DNA of 64,000 nt. Source: Microthrix sp041394405 (GTDB taxonomy: Bacteria > Actinomycetota > Acidimicrobiia > Acidimicrobiales > Microtrichaceae). A program made the position numbers and the translations under genes. Position 1 is the stretch's first letter; every line of letters begins with the position of its first letter. Positions 53,422 through 62,439 of the stretch are shown in pieces. The notes below the pieces were generated by a model that searched no databases, was not told where the DNA came from, and saw only the letters and a list, made by a program, of their open reading frames with translations. The stretch is taken from contig JAWKIF010000006.1 in the NCBI GenBank assembly GCA_041394405.1, positions 1-64,000 on the forward strand. The letters run 5' to 3'.

Positions 53422-54309
53422 ATGAGCGCGCCGCCACCCGCAGAGGTCTCCCGCGACCCGGAGTTCCTCAGCCGGATGCTCCCGGTGCTGGACCGCCTGC
53501 TGGCCTACTTCGACCCCGTGGTCCAGGGTTTCGAGCGGATCCCCGACGTCGGGCCGTTCATGGTGGTGGGCAACCACTCGGGCGGCGTGTACATGCCGGA
53601 CTTCTGGGCGTTCCTGAGCGAATGGGTGCACCGACGGGGCCCGGAGGCCCCCCTCTACTCGATGGGGTTCGACTTCACCTTCTCGCTGCCCGGCATTGGC
53701 GACCTGGCCCGACGTATCGGTTCGGTGCCCGCTAGCCAGAAACGGGCCGGCGAGTTGCTGGATGCCGGGCACCCCATCCTGGTGTACCCGGGCGGGGACA
53801 GCGACGACTACCGGCCATGGACCGAACGGCACCGGGTGGATTTGCATGGCCACACCGGCTTCGTGCGGCTGGCCCTGCGCCACGGCGTGCCGGTGGTGCC
53901 GCTGGTGGCCCACGGCAGCCACGACGCCATCGTCGTGCTGACCCGGGGAGAGAACCTGGCCCGCTGGTTGCGCTTCGACCGCCTGCGCATCAACGTCATG
54001 CCCATCGTGGCCGGGCCGCCGTGGGGCATCGCCCCCGTCCAACTGCCCACCTGGCCGATGCCGGCAAAGGTCACCGCCCGGGTGTGCGACCCGCTCGACT
54101 GGAGCCATGTGGGACCGGAGGCAGCGGAGGACACCGAGCAGGTACAACGCTGCTACGAGGAGATCCGCGGCCTGATGCAGTCCAACCTGGACGAGCTGGT
54201 CGAGGAACTGCCCCATCCGGTGGCGGCCCGGCTCGCCACGGCCTGTGGTCTGGACCGCCTCACTCGTGGGTTGCGCCCCGGGTCGCCCAGCAGCGACGCT
54301 CGCAGGTGA
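53422..54309 (+). CDS. Acyltransferase, PlsC/DGAT-like
   Basis: A 295-residue protein with the acyltransferase motif VGNHSGGVYMPD at about 49-60 and the YPGGDSDDYRPW motif at about 117-128; the latter is characteristic of the DGAT/MGAT-like branch, in which the usual FPEG is replaced by PGG. It lacks a clear membrane segment. Expected activity is acyl transfer from acyl-CoA to a glycerolipid or similar acceptor, possibly storage lipid. ATG 53422 is 97 bp after the hydroxylase gene on the same strand. Confidence 0.85.
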   Translation: MSAPPPAEVSRDPEFLSRMLPVLDRLLAYFDPVVQGFERIPDVGPFMVVGNHSGGVYMPDFWAFLSEWVHRRGPEAPLYSMGFDFTFSLPGIGDLARRIGSVPASQKRAGELLDAGHPILVYPGGDSDDYRPWTERHRVDLHGHTGFVRLALRHGVPVVPLVAHGSHDAIVVLTRGENLARWLRFDRLRINVMPIVAGPPWGIAPVQLPTWPMPAKVTARVCDPLDWSHVGPEAAEDTEQVQRCYEEIRGLMQSNLDELVEELPHPVAARLATACGLDRLTRGLRPGSPSSDARR

Positions 54310-54370
54310 AGCTCAGGGAGTGCCCCTCGGGGCCGATGGGGACCTGGTCGAGGGAGGTCGGGCAGCTGCG

Positions 54371-54781
54371 ATGATGAGACGTTCGAACACCGTGCGGGAC
54401 CCGGTTCTGGGCGACCTGGCACGATCGAGAAGGATGTGGCGAGGCAGCATCACCATCGACGGCGATGTGGCGCTGCCGTTGGCGATCATGGGCAGGCGCG
54501 GCGCGCCGGACCCCGACGCCGTCGCGCTGGCGCAGGGCATCCACGCTCGGTTCGGTCAGTGGCGTTCGGTGATCGAAGCGGCCCTCCTCGACGAGGCCCC
54601 CGATGCGGACGCTGCGGCGGGTGAGCCGCCGCTGCCCTGTTACGCCGCCGTCATCGCCATCGATGGGCGCCCGACGGTGGAGCTGGGCTACCGCGTGCCC
54701 TGGGATGACGAGCACACCCTCGGTGTGACCATGCGTGAGGATCAGGTGGTGGACATCAACGGTTCCGTACTGGAGCCATGA
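54371..54781 (+). CDS. Conserved hypothetical protein
   Basis: A 136-residue protein, possible starts ATG 54371 or 54374. The core reads DPVLGDLARSRRMWRGSITIDG at the start and YRVPWDDEHTLGVTMREDQVVDINGSV at the end, a pattern of a small beta-rich domain with a C-terminal WDDEH motif (both quoted in shortened form: GSITIDG, PWDDEHTLG, DINGSV). The WDDEH motif suggests a known but unnamed domain of unknown role. No signal peptide. It is the last gene in its direction before the convergent HAD gene. Confidence 0.6.
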   Translation: MMRRSNTVRDPVLGDLARSRRMWRGSITIDGDVALPLAIMGRRGAPDPDAVALAQGIHARFGQWRSVIEAALLDEAPDADAAAGEPPLPCYAAVIAIDGRPTVELGYRVPWDDEHTLGVTMREDQVVDINGSVLEP

Positions 54782-54789
54782 CCGGCCGG

Positions 54790-55701
54790 CTACGGGCCGA
54801 CGAAGATCCGAGACCAGTCGCTGCGCATGCTCACCGTGGTCCAGCCGAGTCGGGCGGCCGTGTCGGTGATGGGCTCGCTTGATTCGAAGGTGCCGGCGAC
54901 GCTCTCGTAGGCGTATTCCCGATCGGCGTCGTCGTGGTCGACGAGCAGCGCCAGGGACGGGCCGTCGACCGCCATGGCGTACTCCAGCATCTCGGTGTCG
55001 CCCGCCGAGTTGCCGGCGGCCAGGATGGGCCTCCGACCGAGGATGCGCTGGATGCTGGTGATCTTGGTCTCCCCTTCGTTGGGGTCGCCGATCATCTCGT
55101 TGGTGCGGACGAGCCGGGGCCGGCCGTCCACCCGCGTGAGGTCGTAGGCCACCTGGGTGCCGACGACGCCCTCGGGGCGCACGCCGTAGAACGACTCGCT
55201 GACGGCGCGCACGAACTCGGTGCCGCCGCCGCTGACGACAAACACCCGAAACTCGTGCGTCCGGAGGGCGTCGACGAGCTCCAACATGGGTTGGTAGCGC
55301 ATGGCCGGATAAGGCAGGCCGGTGTCGGGGTGGCGGGCCCGGGCGAAGAACCTCGCCACCCGTGCATCGAACTCCTCGGGGGTGATGCCTTCGCACAGCT
55401 CCAGCAGTGCGAAGGCGATGCGGGGCAGGCCCATCTCGGCCATCGCCTGCCGGTCCTGGGTGAGCACCGCCTGGTACTCGGGGCGCTGTGCCAGCTCTGG
55501 GTGGGCGGCCACGGCACGGACGAGCTCCCCGGCCAGGAAGTCGAGCTGTGGGTAGTTGGGCTTCTCACACCACAGGGTGCCGTCGTTGTCGAACACCGCC
55601 ACCCGCTGGGTGGGCGCCAGTTCGTCGGCGGCCTCGATGAAGCCCAGGATGGCGCTGCGGGTTGCACCGGCGCGCCACGAGGGAAGCGGTTCGTCGATCA
55701 T
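54790..55701 (-). CDS. HAD-superfamily hydrolase
   Basis: This 303-residue protein shows the HAD motif I as VAVFDNDGTLW (catalytic Asp38, Asp40), motif II as VVSGGG, and motif III/IV as LAAGNSAGDTEML. A cap of about 90 residues follows motif I. GAGG 7 nt upstream favours ATG 55701; ATG 55728 would overlap the formylglycine-enzyme gene by 20 bp. It is likely a phosphatase. It closes the sulfatase operon, so a phosphorylated product or sugar phosphate is a guess. Confidence 0.8.
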   Translation of the reverse strand: MIDEPLPSWRAGATRSAILGFIEAADELAPTQRVAVFDNDGTLWCEKPNYPQLDFLAGELVRAVAAHPELAQRPEYQAVLTQDRQAMAEMGLPRIAFALLELCEGITPEEFDARVARFFARARHPDTGLPYPAMRYQPMLELVDALRTHEFRVFVVSGGGTEFVRAVSESFYGVRPEGVVGTQVAYDLTRVDGRPRLVRTNEMIGDPNEGETKITSIQRILGRRPILAAGNSAGDTEMLEYAMAVDGPSLALLVDHDDADREYAYESVAGTFESSEPITDTAARLGWTTVSMRSDWSRIFVGP

Positions 55702-55708
55702 GTCGGCC

Positions 55709-56650
55709 TCACTGCTCCGGGTGCTCATGGCCTCGGCGCACGACGCGGAAGCCCACGTGGCTCATGCCGGTGTCGATCATCTGCGGGCGTCGGGCGGCGG
55801 GTCGGTAGCGCTGGCAGTAGTTGTCGGCGCAGAGAAACGACCCGCCCTTGATCACCCTGCGGGGGATGGGGAACTGGGGCTGAGCGGGATCGTAGCTGGC
55901 CTCGACCGTGGGGCCCCGGGGGTTGGTGGGCACGCAGCACGGCTTGTCGGGTTCGGCGGGATGCCGATCGGCGTAGAAGTCGGTGGTCCACTCCCACACG
56001 TTGCCCGCCATGTCGTGCAGGCCGTAGTCGTTGGGGGGGTAGGAGCCGACCGGTGCCGTTCCCTCGAACCCGTCGGCCGCCGAGTTGCGCCACGGGAAGT
56101 CCCCCTGCCAGAAATTGGCCAGATACTCGCCGCCGGGCACGGCCTCGTCTCCCCAGACGAAGGCCCGCCGTTCGTGCCCACCCCGGGCCGCCCGTTCCCA
56201 CTCCGCCTCGGTGGGCAGGCTGGCTTCGGCCCAGGCTGCGTAGGCCTCGGCGTCCTCGAAGGCCACATGCACCACGGGGTGATCGGCCCGGTCGTCGACC
56301 GTGCTGGGCGGCCCCTCGGGGTGTCGCCAGGAGGCGCCGGGTGTCCAGGTCCACCATTGGCTGAGGTGGCGCAGGTCGACCGGGCCGGGGGTCATGGTGA
56401 ACACCAACGAACCGGCCACCAGGTTCTCGGCCGGCGCGCCGGGGAAGTCGGCCGGGTCCAGCGGCCGCTCCGCCACCGTGACATAGCCGGTGGCATCGAC
56501 GAACGCGGCGAACTGGCCGTTGGTCACCGTCGTGGCACCCATCTCGAACCCGTCGACGGTCACCGAGTGAACCGGCGCCTCCTCGGGGTAGTGGCGGTCG
56601 GATCCCATGGCAAAGGTCCCGCCGGGGATCGAGATCCACGCGGTGGTCAC
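55709..56650 (-). CDS. Formylglycine-generating enzyme (sulfatase-modifying factor)
   Basis: The 313-residue product has the FGE fold throughout: IPGGTFAMGSD, the ATTVTNGQFAAFVDATGY block, LPTEAEWERAARGG, GLHDMAGNVWEW and RVIKGGSFLCADNYCQRYR. Cys274 and Cys279 match the copper-binding catalytic pair of active FGEs, so this should be a true formylglycine generator. ATG 56650 overlaps the sulfatase stop (ATGA), so it is made together with its probable client, which carries CTAGR. Confidence 0.92.
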   Translation of the reverse strand: MTTAWISIPGGTFAMGSDRHYPEEAPVHSVTVDGFEMGATTVTNGQFAAFVDATGYVTVAERPLDPADFPGAPAENLVAGSLVFTMTPGPVDLRHLSQWWTWTPGASWRHPEGPPSTVDDRADHPVVHVAFEDAEAYAAWAEASLPTEAEWERAARGGHERRAFVWGDEAVPGGEYLANFWQGDFPWRNSAADGFEGTAPVGSYPPNDYGLHDMAGNVWEWTTDFYADRHPAEPDKPCCVPTNPRGPTVEASYDPAQPQFPIPRRVIKGGSFLCADNYCQRYRPAARRPQMIDTGMSHVGFRVVRRGHEHPEQ

Positions 56651-58137
56651 GAGCTGGGGATGCCTGCCTTGAGCTTGTCCAACATGGCGCTCACCGTGAA
56701 GCTCGCCGACTCTTGTCGTGGCGGGAACTCCACCAGTGTTTGGGCCATCTTGGCGACATAGGCCTGGGCGGGCACCAGCAGGAAGGCGCGGTCGATCAAC
56801 CAGTCGTAGTAGGTGTTCGAGGTGATGTCGGCCCGTTCGTAGGGGTCGGTGCGCAGGTTGAAGATCTTCGGCACCCGCAGCTCGGTGAAGGGCTCGGCCC
56901 AGATCCGCAGGGTGCCCGGTGCCCGCTGCTCGAGGAACACGATCTTCCAGTTGGAGAAGCGCAGGGCCATCAGGTCGCCGTCGTCGGAGACGTAGAAGAA
57001 GTGCTGGCGTGCGCTGTGGTCGGACTCCCCGGTGAGGTACGGCAGCTGGTTGTAGCCATCCAGGTGCACCTTGTAGGCGGTGCCGGCCAGGTCGGTGCCG
57101 GCCTTCAGCTTGTCGGCGATGTCGGGCTCACCCGCTGCGGCGAGCAGGGTGGGGAACCAGTCGGCGTGGCTCATGATGTCGTTGAACACCGCCCCCGGTT
57201 CGATGTTTCCGGGCCAGCGGACCAGCGACGGCACCCGGAAGGCGCCCTCCCAACACGAGTTCTTTTCGCTGCGGAAGGGCGTCATGCCGGCGTCGGGCCA
57301 GGTGTTCATGTGCACGCCGTTGTCGGTGCTGTAGAGGACGATGGTGTCATCCGCGATGCCCAACTCGTCGAGGTGGTCCAGCATCTTGCCGATGCGCTTG
57401 TCGTGTTCGACCATGGCGTCGTGGTACTCGGATTGCCACTTGCCCGACTGGCCGCGTATCTCGTCGGCAATGTGGGTGCGGAAGTGCATGCCCGTGGTGT
57501 TGAACCACATGAAGAACGGCGTCTCGTCCTCGACGGCATCGTTGATGAACCGCTGGGCGGGTTCGATGATCTCGTCGTCGACGGTCTTCATCCGCTCCTT
57601 GGTGAGCGGGCCGGTGTCCTCGATGCGGCCGTCGGCCCAGCTGTGAATGACGCCGCGGGGCCCGAAGTTGTCCCGGAAGTCGGGGAACTGGTCGGGGTCG
57701 GGATAGTCGGGGCTCTCGGGTTCCTCCTCGGCGTTGAGGTGGTAGAGGTTGCCGAAGAACTCGTCGAAGCCGTGGTTGGTGGGCAGGAACTCGTCGCGGT
57801 CACCGAAGTGGTTCTTGCCGAACTGTCCGGTGGTGTAGCCCCGTTCCTTGAGCGCCGTGGCGATGGTGGGGTCCTCATCGCGCAGGCCCAGGTCGGCGCC
57901 GGGAAGGCCCACCTTGGTGAGGCCGGTTCGGTAGGGGTTCTGGCCCGTGATGAACGCTGCGCGCCCGGCGGTACAGGACTGCTCGCCGTAGTAGTCGGTG
58001 AAGCGGGCGCCCTCGTCGGCGATGCGGTCGATGTTCGGTGTGCGGTACCCCATCAGCCCGTCGGAATAGCAGCTGAGGTTGGTGATCCCGATGTCGTCAC
58101 CCCACAACACGAGAATGTTCGGCCGGCCGTTTGGCAT
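56647..58137 (-). CDS. Type I sulfatase
   Basis: A 496-residue alkaline-phosphatase-superfamily enzyme. The N-terminal metal site reads NILVLWGDDIG and the signature Cys is C55 in EQSCTAGRAAFITG, matching the C-x-A/P-x-R box that the neighbouring FGE oxidises to formylglycine. A second metal-site motif (YSTDNGVHMNTWPDAG) is present. No signal peptide is visible, so the enzyme may be cytoplasmic, where aerobic FGE acts. It likely hydrolyses an arylsulfate or related ester. First gene of the sulfatase-FGE-HAD operon; the divergent HNH gene is 260 bp away. Confidence 0.92.
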   Translation of the reverse strand: MPNGRPNILVLWGDDIGITNLSCYSDGLMGYRTPNIDRIADEGARFTDYYGEQSCTAGRAAFITGQNPYRTGLTKVGLPGADLGLRDEDPTIATALKERGYTTGQFGKNHFGDRDEFLPTNHGFDEFFGNLYHLNAEEEPESPDYPDPDQFPDFRDNFGPRGVIHSWADGRIEDTGPLTKERMKTVDDEIIEPAQRFINDAVEDETPFFMWFNTTGMHFRTHIADEIRGQSGKWQSEYHDAMVEHDKRIGKMLDHLDELGIADDTIVLYSTDNGVHMNTWPDAGMTPFRSEKNSCWEGAFRVPSLVRWPGNIEPGAVFNDIMSHADWFPTLLAAAGEPDIADKLKAGTDLAGTAYKVHLDGYNQLPYLTGESDHSARQHFFYVSDDGDLMALRFSNWKIVFLEQRAPGTLRIWAEPFTELRVPKIFNLRTDPYERADITSNTYYDWLIDRAFLLVPAQAYVAKMAQTLVEFPPRQESASFTVSAMLDKLKAGIPSS

Positions 58138-58397
58138 GTACTGATCCCCCTTGGGTTTGGTCGAGCGGCAGCCTAGATGAACGCGGCTGCAGCGGCGACG
58201 GTCCTCCCGGCAAGTTACCCCCGGTCTTGTTGCGCCCGGTGGTTGTCAGACCCGATCGTTACGGTTGCGGGCGAAACCCAATGCTCAGGCTCCGCAAGGA
58301 TGCTCGGGCGCCGTCGTTGGCCTCGGACCTGGCCTTCCTCCATCACCCGACCACCGCCGCACCGGCCTCCGGCCGCTGTCGGCCAGGAGGCACGACC

Positions 58398-59561
58398 ATG
58401 GCACCCGAACCTGCGCACCACCCGACACCGCGAGCGACACCCCTGCGGCACCTGAAGCTGGCGCCCGAGCCGGTGGTGGTGCCCGGCGGTGTCCGGCAGG
58501 TGGAGCAGCCGCTTGGCGAACGGTTGGTGGAGGTGGGCTGGCGGGCCTCGGACGATCATCACGAGGTGGTGCGCCTCGCCGCCGAGTTCGCCGGCACCGA
58601 TCTGTGGAAGCTGGCCGGGGCGTCGTCGGCCGCGCAGTGGATCTCGGAGCACCTCGACATTGCGCTGCGCACGGCGAGGGAGTGGATCGCCGTCGGCAAG
58701 GCATTGGCCGAGCTGCCCCTCCTGGATGCCGCGCTGGGCTCGAGGCAGCTGTCGTATGCGAAGGTGCGGATATTGGTGCGGGCCGTCACCGCCGAGTCCG
58801 AGGCCGAGCTGATCGCCTTGGCGGGTTCGGTGCCGGCCGGGCAGTTGGGCAAGGCGGTGGCCGCATGGAGCTGTCGCCACGAACCGGACCACGAGCGGGA
58901 GGTACGGCATCGGGCGGCTCGAGGCCTGTCATGGCGCATCGAGCCGGACGGGCTCACCACCGGCACCCTGCGGCTGCCGTCGGCGCTGGCCGGTGCGGTG
59001 CGGGCGGTGATCGATGCGCAGGTGATGCGGGCCGAGCAGCGGGCGGACCAGGCCGAGGTCGCTGATGGCGCCGGTGCCCCGGACGTGCCCGGGGCCTCCC
59101 GGCCATCGCTTGCCCAGCAACGTGTCGATGCGCTGGTGGAGGTGCTCTGTGGCGGGGGCGGTGGGGTGTCGGCCGAGGTCGTGTTGCACGTTCGGGGTGA
59201 CGGCGTCAGCCTGGACGATGGCACGCCGGTGAGTGACAGCGCCGTGCTTCAGGCGCTGCCTGAGGGGTTCCTACGGGCCCTGATCCACGATGCGGACGGC
59301 CGGCCGGTGAACGCCTCCGGTCGCCGACGGCACCCCACGGCCCGCCAGCGGCGGGTCGTGAAGGAGCGGGATCGATGCTGTGTGGACTGCGGGTCAGACG
59401 ACCTGTTGGAGTTCGATCACGTGCCGGACTACAGGGTCAGCGGCCGAACCGTCACCGACGAGTTGGTGCTGCGCTGCGCCGCGTGCCATCGCGCCCGACA
59501 TGCCAGGTCGGGCAATTCGGACGACGTCTCCCAGGTTGGATGCGGCCCAGCGGGGCCGTGA
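58398..59561 (+). CDS. DUF222 / HNH endonuclease-like protein
   Basis: The 387-residue product starts at ATG 58398, with AGGAGG 7 nt upstream. DUF222 features fill the N-terminal two thirds (WISEHLDIALRTAREWIAVGKAL; LRLPSALAGAVRAVID in part), and the C-terminus ends in an HNH site: CVDCGSDDLLEFDHVPDY and CAACHRARHA, i.e. two CxxC zinc ligands plus the DH pair. Multiple copies of this family occur in actinobacteria; it may act as a nuclease of mobile or defence type. Convergent with the 28-residue bL37-like gene. Confidence 0.88.
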   Translation: MAPEPAHHPTPRATPLRHLKLAPEPVVVPGGVRQVEQPLGERLVEVGWRASDDHHEVVRLAAEFAGTDLWKLAGASSAAQWISEHLDIALRTAREWIAVGKALAELPLLDAALGSRQLSYAKVRILVRAVTAESEAELIALAGSVPAGQLGKAVAAWSCRHEPDHEREVRHRAARGLSWRIEPDGLTTGTLRLPSALAGAVRAVIDAQVMRAEQRADQAEVADGAGAPDVPGASRPSLAQQRVDALVEVLCGGGGGVSAEVVLHVRGDGVSLDDGTPVSDSAVLQALPEGFLRALIHDADGRPVNASGRRRHPTARQRRVVKERDRCCVDCGSDDLLEFDHVPDYRVSGRTVTDELVLRCAACHRARHARSGNSDDVSQVGCGPAGP

Positions 59562-59565
59562 AGGC

Positions 59566-59652
59566 TCAGTTGCGCCCGAAGTTGGGCTTGCGCCCGTGGT
59601 TGGCCTTCTTCTTCCGGGCGTTCTTCTTCTTGCGCTGGGTCCGCTGCGACAT
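59566..59652 (-). CDS. Small basic ribosomal peptide, bL37-like
   Basis: A 28-residue peptide from ATG 59652, MSQRTQRKKKNARKKKANHG followed by RKPNFGRN. The KANHGxxPN core matches the short bL37 protein of actinobacterial 50S subunits (remembered as ending KANHGKRPN in mycobacteria). TACCCT, a TAnnnT -10 hexamer, lies 6 nt before the ATG, indicating a leaderless transcript. Its tiny size means standard gene finders would miss it. It is convergent with the HNH gene, 4 bp apart. Confidence 0.75.
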   Translation of the reverse strand: MSQRTQRKKKNARKKKANHGRKPNFGRN

Positions 59653-59835
59653 GGTGCCAGGGTATCCCCCGGCGCTCATTCCCCCAAGATCGCCAACCGA
59701 GGGTGCTTCTCTGCACCCTCGGCATCGTGGAGTTGCCCCAAGGTGCAGAGAACGTCCACCGCAGCGCTGCCTGGCCAGGAGGCCGGGTAGGTTGGCCGGC
59801 GTGAACCGGGCGGAGCGCGACAAGGGGACGGCGGA

Positions 59836-60876
59836 ATGCCGCTGATCGAGCCAGGCCCGCTTCGGGTGGCGCCGGACTGGTGGTATGACGTCGACCAGGT
59901 GGTTCGCGATGGCGACGAGGTCACCCAGATGAGCCTGGTACGCCCCGAGGACGTGGAGGAGATCCGCGGGGTGCTGTCGTCGGCATTCGGCGTGCCCCGG
60001 TTTGAGTCAGATGACTACCTGCGGTGGTTCTACACCGACTCGCCATTCGGCGAGGCCTACAGCGGGGTCACCCGCCGCCACGGCGAGGCCGTGAGCCATC
60101 TGGCGGGGGCGCCGCGACGGCTGCGCACGGTGGACGGAACCCTCGACCTGTGGCTGATCGCCAACGTGGGCTCGGTGCCCGGCGCTCGACGCGAGGGGGC
60201 GTTTCTGCGGCTGTGTCTGCAGGCGTGGATGATGATCGAGGGCTTCGACCAGGCTGGCATCTACGGCGTGATGAACGACCAGTCGCGCAAGGCCCTGGAG
60301 GCCTTCGGCGTGGTCACCGAGGCCGAGCTGCCCACCAAGGTGCTGGGGCCCACACCCTGGAAGCGCCGTCGGTTCACGCATCACACGGTCACCCGACAGC
60401 TCCTCCAGAGCGACGAGTTCGCCGAGCTGATCGCCGACACCGACCTGGGGCCGCGCCGCGGCGTCCGGTTGTGGTGGCACGCCGACGTGTTGCGCTGGCG
60501 CCTGGCGTCACCGCTGAGCACGTACACGCTGCACGTGGCCGACGATCTGGTGGCCATTTCGACCACCACCAACTTTCGTGGGGCCACGGTGGCCGTGTTG
60601 ATGAAGGTGCTGGTGCGGGCCGGGCGCCGGGCGGCCGACGGCCTGGGCAAAGCCTGGTTCACCCCGTCGATGGTGGGGGAGCTGTGTGCGCATCACCGAA
60701 CGCCGTTTGCCCTCTATGTGGGCATGAACTCCGACGTGCGCGTGTTCGGCACGCTCATTCCCCAGCGTTACCTTCCCTCCCCGCTGCACCTGTGCTTCAA
60801 AGCGGTGCCCGCTCGGGTGGCCACCAGCGACCTGCGCTTCGACTGCTTCGAGCTGCTCGACTTCGACGTGCTGTAG
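59836..60876 (+). CDS. GNAT-like acyltransferase
   Basis: A 346-residue protein with an N-terminal GNAT-like half: RPEDVEEIRGVLSSAFGV at the start, a strand LWLIANVGSVPGARREGAF with the R-x-x-G acyl-CoA turn, and a partly duplicated C-terminal half (LVAISTTTNFRGATVAVLMKVLVRAGRRA). Two-domain N-acetyltransferases of this kind (for example MshD-type) have similar length; whether it is one is unknown. ATG 59836 is used; ATG 59929 would remove 31 residues. It is followed by YchF after 86 bp with no gene in between. Confidence 0.6.
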   Translation: MPLIEPGPLRVAPDWWYDVDQVVRDGDEVTQMSLVRPEDVEEIRGVLSSAFGVPRFESDDYLRWFYTDSPFGEAYSGVTRRHGEAVSHLAGAPRRLRTVDGTLDLWLIANVGSVPGARREGAFLRLCLQAWMMIEGFDQAGIYGVMNDQSRKALEAFGVVTEAELPTKVLGPTPWKRRRFTHHTVTRQLLQSDEFAELIADTDLGPRRGVRLWWHADVLRWRLASPLSTYTLHVADDLVAISTTTNFRGATVAVLMKVLVRAGRRAADGLGKAWFTPSMVGELCAHHRTPFALYVGMNSDVRVFGTLIPQRYLPSPLHLCFKAVPARVATSDLRFDCFELLDFDVL

Positions 60877-60962
60877 CGACTCGGGCCGCCGGCCGGCCGG
60901 TCGGTCACGGGGACCGGCGCCCATCGGGCCGTCCGACCTCAACCGGTAGGCTGCCGCACCTC

Positions 60963-62039
60963 ATGGAACGCTTCGGATTCGTGGGACTGCCCAATGCGGG
61001 CAAGTCCTCCCTGTACAACGCCCTGGCGGGAGGCGGCGCGCTGGCCGCTCCCTACGCCTTCGCCACCGTCGACCCCAACGTGGGGGTGGCCAAGGTGCTC
61101 GACCCCCGGCTGGATGCACTGGCCGAGATGAGCCAGAGCAAGAACGTCATTCCTACGGCGGTCCAGTTCGTGGACATCGCCGGGTTGGTGAAGGGCGCCT
61201 CGCAGGGCGAGGGCCTGGGCAACCGCTTCCTGGCGCACATCCGCGAGGTGGATGCCGTGGTCTTCGTGCTGCGGGCCTTCGAGGACACCGACGTGCCCGG
61301 CTCCTCCGACCCCGCCGAGCAGTTGGAGATCCTGGAGCTGGAACTGATCACCGCCGACTTGGAGGCGCTGGAGAAACACATCGACAAGCGGCGCAAGGCC
61401 GCCCGGTCCAACCCGGCCCAGGCCCCCGAGGTGGCGGCCATGGAGGCCGCCATTGACGTGCTGGGCGGCGGCACGCCGGTGTGGCGGGCGGGACTGGACG
61501 CGGCCACGATGGCGCTGCTCAAGTCCGAACAGCTCCTCACCGCCAAGCCCGTGATCGTGCTGGTGAACCTGGGCGAGGACCAGCTGGAGGACCCCGAACC
61601 GCAACTGGCCGGGGTGCGGGAGCTGGTGGATGACACGGCGCCGGTGATCGGCCTGTCCATCCAGCTGGAGGCCGAGGCCGCCATGTTGGACCCCGAGGAC
61701 CGTACCGAGATGCTCGATGCGCTGGGTTTGGGGGAGGGCGCGTTGCCCACCTTCCTGCACACCGCCTATCAGCTGCTGGGACTGCGCACGTTCTTCACCA
61801 CCGGCGAGAAGGAGAGCCGGGCGTGGACGTTCCGAGACGGCGCAACCGCCCCACAGGCGGCCGGCGTGATCCACACCGATTTCGAGCGGGGCTTCATCCG
61901 GGCCGAGACCATTGCCTGGGATGTGTTGTTGGAGGCCGGGTCGTGGTCGAAGGCACGCGACGAGGGCACGCTGCGCATCGAGGGCAAGGACTACAAGGTG
62001 GTGGACGGTGATGTCATGGAGTTCCGCTTCAACGTGTGA
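60963..62039 (+). CDS. ychF: Redox-regulated ATPase YchF (Obg-family)
   Basis: The 358-residue product has the G1 loop GLPNAGKSS (8-16; family norm GLPNVGKST, so Ala and Ser here are small variations), the G3 loop DIAGLVKGASQGEGLGNRFL, the coiled-coil region around residues 130-160 and the C-terminal TGS-like domain (GVIHTDFERGFIRAETI). YchF binds ribosomes and is involved in stress response. ATG 60963 is preceded by no clear ribosome-binding site, so the gene may be leaderless. Confidence 0.95.
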   Translation: MERFGFVGLPNAGKSSLYNALAGGGALAAPYAFATVDPNVGVAKVLDPRLDALAEMSQSKNVIPTAVQFVDIAGLVKGASQGEGLGNRFLAHIREVDAVVFVLRAFEDTDVPGSSDPAEQLEILELELITADLEALEKHIDKRRKAARSNPAQAPEVAAMEAAIDVLGGGTPVWRAGLDAATMALLKSEQLLTAKPVIVLVNLGEDQLEDPEPQLAGVRELVDDTAPVIGLSIQLEAEAAMLDPEDRTEMLDALGLGEGALPTFLHTAYQLLGLRTFFTTGEKESRAWTFRDGATAPQAAGVIHTDFERGFIRAETIAWDVLLEAGSWSKARDEGTLRIEGKDYKVVDGDVMEFRFNV

Positions 62040-62439
62040 GGCGGCCGCCGATGGCATCGCTCGCTGCCCCGGCGGTGAGCTGGCCCTGAGGCGAGCGGCC
62101 GGGCCCCGGGCCCGGGCCAGGGGGTTGGTGGGCGACGCTGCATGGCTGGACGCTTCGCTGCGCCCGCCGATGGGCCTCTGGTTGGGCCGCACCCCGCAGG
62201 TGCACACCTTTGGCATGGCTTCGGCTGTGGCCGTGCTGACGCTGACCGGCGGCCAGGAGACCGGGGCGGCAGGTTCGATGCGGGTGGAATCCACCTCGGT
62301 GTTGTCCCGGGGGCGCCTGGGCCGCTGGCGCTGGCGCTGGCCACCTACCCTGGAGCTGCGGCCCGAGCTGTTGGGCGAGCTGGGGCTGACTCCCGGGGCA
62401 TCGCTGGACGTGTCCTGGGATGGTGGCCGCAATGGCTGA
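62011..62439 (+). CDS. DUF192 family protein
   Basis: A 142-residue frame from ATG 62011, overlapping the end of ychF by 29 bp; GTG 62128 would give a shorter product. The DUF192 core reads ARARGLVGDAAWLDASLRPP then LWLGRTPQVHTFGMASAVAVL, with the conserved HTFGM motif. These proteins form a small beta fold and are often exported; their role is unknown. The end overlaps the next gene by 8 bp. The N-terminal 30 residues lie in the alternative frame of ychF and may be untranslated. Confidence 0.6.
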   Translation: MSWSSASTCEAAADGIARCPGGELALRRAAGPRARARGLVGDAAWLDASLRPPMGLWLGRTPQVHTFGMASAVAVLTLTGGQETGAAGSMRVESTSVLSRGRLGRWRWRWPPTLELRPELLGELGLTPGASLDVSWDGGRNG

